Of a stretch of 64,000 nucleotides of DNA, positions 60,795 to 64,000 are shown one piece after another. Source of the stretch: Thauera sp. 28 (GTDB lineage Bacteria; Pseudomonadota; Gammaproteobacteria; Burkholderiales; Rhodocyclaceae); the NCBI RefSeq assembly GCF_000310145.2, contig NZ_AMXA01000002.1, forward strand, positions 233,305-297,304. The letters are read 5' to 3'. Within the stretch, counting starts at the first letter, position 1, and every line of letters starts with the position of its first letter. The translations under genes were made by a program, and so were the position numbers. The notes under the pieces are model-generated. The model was not told where the DNA came from. It searched no databases and was given only the letters and a program-made list of their open reading frames with translations.

Positions 60795-63647
60795 ATGATG
60801 AAGCAACTCGAACAGACCTCGCATTTGTTCGGCTCGAACGCGCCGTTCATTGAAGAGCAATACGAAAACTACCTCGCCGATCCGGCTTCGGTTTCCGAAG
60901 AGTGGCGCGAATACTTTGACAAGCTGCAGAGCCAGGCCGGCGCTGCGCAGCGCGACGTGGCCCATGGGCCGGTGATCGCTGCGTTCGAGCAGATGGCCAA
61001 GCGTGGCCCGGTGCGTACCGTGGTCACCGGTGGCGGTGAGGACAAGCAGCAGGTTTCGGTCCTGCAGCTCATCAACGCCTACCGTTTCCTCGGCAACCGC
61101 TGGGCCAATCTCGATCCGCTCAAGCGCGTTGAACGGCCGCAGATTGCCGAGCTCGAGCCCTCGTACTACGGCTTCACAGAGGCCGACCTGTCGAAGAGCT
61201 TCAATGTCGGCTCCTTCCACGGGTTCTCGACCGAACACGCCAGCCTGCGCGAGATCCTCGAGGCGCTGCGTCAGACCTATTGCGGGTCTATCGGTGCCGA
61301 GTACATGTACATGACCGACATCGCGCAGAAGCGCTGGATCCAGAGTCGGCTGGAGAGCGTGCGCGGGACGCCGAAGTTCTCGCTCGAGATGAAGAAGCGC
61401 ATTCTCGAGCGCACCACGGCCGCCGAGACGCTCGAGCGCTACCTGCATACCAAGTATGTGGGTCAGAAGCGTTTCTCGCTCGAAGGTGGCGAGACCGCAA
61501 TCGTGGCGATGGACGAGATCATTCGAGTGGCGGGCAGCCTGGGTGTGGCCGAGACGGTGATCGGCATGGCACACCGTGGCCGCCTCAACGTGCTCGTCAA
61601 CACCCTGGGCAAGTCGCCGTCGATGCTGTTCTCGGAGTTCGAGGGCAAGGCGGCAGCCGACCTGACCGCGGGTGACGTCAAGTACCACATGGGCTTCTCG
61701 AGCGACGTCATGACCCCGGGCGGTCCGATGCACCTGACCCTGGCGTTCAACCCCTCGCACCTCGAGATCATCAATCCGGTGGTTGCGGGTTCGGTCTACG
61801 CGCGCCAGGTTCGCCGCGGCGATGCCGAAAAGCGCGAAGTGCTGCCGGTGCTGATCCACGGTGACGCCGCGGTCGCTGGGCAGGGCGTGAACCAGGAGAT
61901 GCTGAACTTCTCCCAGACCCGCGGCTACGGCACGGGCGGGACGATGCACATCGTCGTCAACAACCAGATCGGTTTCACCACCTCCGATCCGCGCGACTAC
62001 CGCTCCTCGCTGTACTGCACCGACATCTTCAAGATGGTCGAAGCACCGATCTTCCATGTGAACGGTGACGATCCCGAGGCGGTGGCCTTCGTGACTGCGC
62101 TGGCGATCGAGTTCCGCCAGGAGTTCAAGAAGGACGTCGTCGTCGACATCATCTGCTTCCGCAAGCTCGGCCACAACGAGCAGGACGAGCCGATGGTGAC
62201 TCAGCCGCTGATGTACCGCAGCATCCAGAAGCACCCCGGCACCCGCAAGCTCTACGCCGACCGCCTGGTTGCCGAGGGCAGCATCTCCGCCGATGAGCCG
62301 GAGAGGATGATCGCCGAGTACCGCGAGCATCTCGACCGCGGCGAGCTGCTCTACAACCCGGTGCTGTCCGGGCACAATCGCCAGCATGCAGTGGACTGGA
62401 CGCCCTACCTCAAGCAGCCCTACACCGACGCCGCCGAGACAGCGATCCCGACGCAGGAGGTCAAGCGCCTGGGTGAGCGCCTGAGCACGGTTCCCGAGGG
62501 CTTCGCGCTGCATTCCCGCGTCAAGAAGATCATCGATGATCGAGCCGCAATGGCCCGTGGCGAGCTGCCGCTCGACTGGGGCATGGGTGAGAACCTGGCC
62601 TATGCGAGCCTTTTGGCACAGGGCTACGGTGTGCGCATCTCGGGCGAAGACGTGAATCGCGGCACCTTCTTCCACCGCCACGCTGCACTCCACGACCAGA
62701 AGCGCGAGCGCTGGGACGAAGGGACCTACAAGCCGCTCGAGCACATCCAGGATGGCCAGGCGCGCTTCCAGTGTTTCGACTCGGTGCTGTCGGAAGAAGC
62801 GCTGCTCGCCTTCGAGTATGGCTATTCAACTGCCGAACCCAACGAGCTCGTGGTCTGGGAAGCCCAGTTCGGCGACTTCGTCAACGGCGCCCAGGTGGTG
62901 ATCGACCAGTTCATCAGCTCCGGTGAGGCCAAATGGGGTCGCCTGTCGGGCCTGGTGATGATGCTGCCGCACGGCTACGAAGGCCAGGGGCCGGAGCACT
63001 CGTCGGCGCGTCCCGAGCGTTTCATGAACATGGCGGCTGAGAACAACTGGCAGATCTGCGTGCCGACCACGCCCGCGCAGATCTTCCACCTGCTGCGGCG
63101 GCAGATGGTGCGCCGCCTGCGCAAGCCGCTGATCATCATCACGCCGAAGTCGCTGCTGCGCCACAAGGAGGCGATCTCGTCGATCGAGGAACTGGCCAAC
63201 GGCCGCTTCCAGACCGTGATCCCGGAGATCGAGCAGCTCGACCCGAAGAAGGTCAAGCGTGTGGTGCTGTGCCAGGGCAAGATCTACTACGAGCTGCTGG
63301 CGCATCGCCGTGAGAACAAGATCACCGACACGGCACTGGTGCGTGTTGAACAGCTCTATCCCTTCCCCGAAAGCGATTTCGCCAAGGCGATCGAGCAGTT
63401 CCCGAACGCCAAGGAAGTCGTCTGGTGCCAGGAAGAGCCGCGCAACCAGGGGGCGTGGTACTGGCTGGCCTCGCGTCAGCATCTGGTCAATGTGCTCGGT
63501 ACCAAGCGCAAGCTACTGCTCGTCAGCCGTCCGGCAGCGGCGTCGCCCGCGGTTGGTTACTATGCCAAGCACAACCAGCAGCAGAAGGCGGTGATCGAGC
63601 ACGCATTCGGCCCGATCCAGGAAACCACACCGCAGTCCCCGCACTGA
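60795..63647 (+). CDS. sucA: 2-oxoglutarate dehydrogenase E1 component
   Basis: Thiamine-diphosphate decarboxylase of the 2-oxoglutarate dehydrogenase complex. The product (950 residues from the ATG at 60795) starts MMKQLEQTSHLFGSNAPFIE. It has the E2-binding N-terminal segment (FIEEQYENYLADPASVSEEW), the ThDP domain (GMAHRGRLNVLVNTLGK, GDAAVAGQGVNQEMLN, NNQIGFTTSDP) and the E1 C-terminal domains (MLPHGYEGQGPEHSSARPER). The frame is open to 60675, but the double ATG fits the family. No stop interrupts it. Confidence 0.97.
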   Translation: MMKQLEQTSHLFGSNAPFIEEQYENYLADPASVSEEWREYFDKLQSQAGAAQRDVAHGPVIAAFEQMAKRGPVRTVVTGGGEDKQQVSVLQLINAYRFLGNRWANLDPLKRVERPQIAELEPSYYGFTEADLSKSFNVGSFHGFSTEHASLREILEALRQTYCGSIGAEYMYMTDIAQKRWIQSRLESVRGTPKFSLEMKKRILERTTAAETLERYLHTKYVGQKRFSLEGGETAIVAMDEIIRVAGSLGVAETVIGMAHRGRLNVLVNTLGKSPSMLFSEFEGKAAADLTAGDVKYHMGFSSDVMTPGGPMHLTLAFNPSHLEIINPVVAGSVYARQVRRGDAEKREVLPVLIHGDAAVAGQGVNQEMLNFSQTRGYGTGGTMHIVVNNQIGFTTSDPRDYRSSLYCTDIFKMVEAPIFHVNGDDPEAVAFVTALAIEFRQEFKKDVVVDIICFRKLGHNEQDEPMVTQPLMYRSIQKHPGTRKLYADRLVAEGSISADEPERMIAEYREHLDRGELLYNPVLSGHNRQHAVDWTPYLKQPYTDAAETAIPTQEVKRLGERLSTVPEGFALHSRVKKIIDDRAAMARGELPLDWGMGENLAYASLLAQGYGVRISGEDVNRGTFFHRHAALHDQKRERWDEGTYKPLEHIQDGQARFQCFDSVLSEEALLAFEYGYSTAEPNELVVWEAQFGDFVNGAQVVIDQFISSGEAKWGRLSGLVMMLPHGYEGQGPEHSSARPERFMNMAAENNWQICVPTTPAQIFHLLRRQMVRRLRKPLIIITPKSLLRHKEAISSIEELANGRFQTVIPEIEQLDPKKVKRVVLCQGKIYYELLAHRRENKITDTALVRVEQLYPFPESDFAKAIEQFPNAKEVVWCQEEPRNQGAWYWLASRQHLVNVLGTKRKLLLVSRPAAASPAVGYYAKHNQQQKAVIEHAFGPIQETTPQSPH

Positions 63648-63671
63648 TAGAACAACCAGGGAGATTAATCC

Positions 63672-64000
63672 ATGCTGATCGAAGTCAAAGTACCGCAGCT
63701 GTCCGAGTCCGTTTCGGAGGCCACCCTCGTTTCCTGGCACAAGAAGGAAGGCGATGCCGTCTCGCGCGACGAGAACCTCATCGACATCGAGACCGACAAG
63801 GTCGTGCTCGAGACGCCGGCACCGGCCGATGGCGTGCTCGTCAAGCTCATCAAGCAAAACGGCGACACCGTGACCTCGGGCGAGCTGATCGCCCAGATCG
63901 ACACCGAAGCCAAGGCTGCGGGCGCCGCTGCGCCGGTTGCCGCGCCGGTGCAGGCGGTGACGCCGCCGCCGGCCGCTCCCGCCGCCTCGGCCGCGGGTGC
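63672..64000 (+). CDS. sucB: Dihydrolipoamide succinyltransferase E2 component (5' part)
   Basis: The gene runs off the right edge. The visible 109 codons give the lipoyl domain MLIEVKVPQLSESVSEATLV with the lipoyl-Lys in DIETDKVVLETPAP (Lys43). A flexible Ala/Pro-rich linker follows. AGGGAG precedes the ATG, 24 bp after sucA. Confidence 0.96.
   Translation, partial: MLIEVKVPQLSESVSEATLVSWHKKEGDAVSRDENLIDIETDKVVLETPAPADGVLVKLIKQNGDTVTSGELIAQIDTEAKAAGAAAPVAAPVQAVTPPPAAPAASAAG

Noticed and set aside
59361..62744. 1127-codon minus-strand frame opposite gltA and sucA
   Set aside because: It crosses two well-identified genes and has no domain; it is an antisense artefact of codon bias.

Overview
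The window is high-GC chromosomal DNA of a betaproteobacterium, most likely Rhodocyclales (Thauera/Azoarcus group). This is inferred from the order malate dehydrogenase - GntR regulator - sdhCDAB - sdhE - gltA - sucA - sucB, from the TAXI-TRAP and HisJQMP-type transporters, and from codon use. No database search was possible. Names rest on protein motifs and family resemblance read directly from the translations.

Layout. (1) 1-2.6 kb: the 5' part of a minus-strand cas3, whose CRISPR-Cas locus continues to the left, followed by two unrelated gene fragments truncated against each other at about 2211. (2) 2.5-6.0 kb: an SOS mutagenesis cassette (LexA box, umuC, umuD, a small membrane ORF, a decayed gene) lying between two inverted copies of a roughly 250-280 bp sequence. 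(3) 6.2-23.7 kb: a heavy-metal and thiol-redox island. It holds a CDF exporter divergent from a CadR/PbrR-type MerR regulator with a perfect operator dyad, a CzcI-DsbB-DsbA-YnfA gene string, a Mn(II) riboswitch ahead of a GDT1-type Mn exporter, an ArsR / Met-rich protein / CDF cluster, a CzcICBA-type RND efflux operon, a divergent two-component system, and a broken DmeF-like CDF followed by a second YnfA. (4) 24-29 kb: a Sel1-repeat protein, a gene-poor stretch, a TPR protein, an unknown protein, an SRAP (YedK) protein and an H-NS-like protein. (5) 29.2-35.1 kb: an AT-rich integration site with a DUF4224 protein and a tyrosine integrase, then an IS graveyard (an IS1634-type element nested inside a decayed relative, and an IS110 remnant), a 20-bp palindrome and a ccdAB toxin-antitoxin remnant. 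(6) 35.1-53.6 kb: ordinary chromosome with a BtuF-like protein, a DUF2157/DUF4824 pair, REP-like palindromes, a DmlR/DmlA pair, a universal stress protein, a TAXI-TRAP transporter, an LLM flavin oxidoreductase, an ATP-grasp protein, a basic amino acid ABC transporter, an MFS/LysR pair and a CitE-like lyase. (7) 53.7-64 kb: a TCA-cycle block (mdh, GntR, sdhCDAB, sdhE, gltA, sucA, start of sucB).

How the genes fit together. Region 3 looks like a layered metal defence: cytoplasmic export by CDF proteins and GDT1, trans-envelope export by CzcCBA, sensing by MerR, ArsR, a riboswitch and a two-component system, plus a DsbA/DsbB pair tied to CzcI and YnfA by overlapping genes. Region 7 is a nearly complete succinate/2-oxoglutarate/malate segment under a GntR-UTRA regulator. 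Regions 1, 2 and 5 are mobile or decaying DNA with many truncations.

The most intriguing items are the metal-linked CzcI-DsbB-DsbA-YnfA string, the GC-dinucleotide tract that swaps the C-terminus of the CzcC protein, the nested IS1634 insertion that can be reversed on paper, the IS110 remnant whose leader may hold a bridge-RNA relic, and the inverted-repeat-bounded umuCD cassette.
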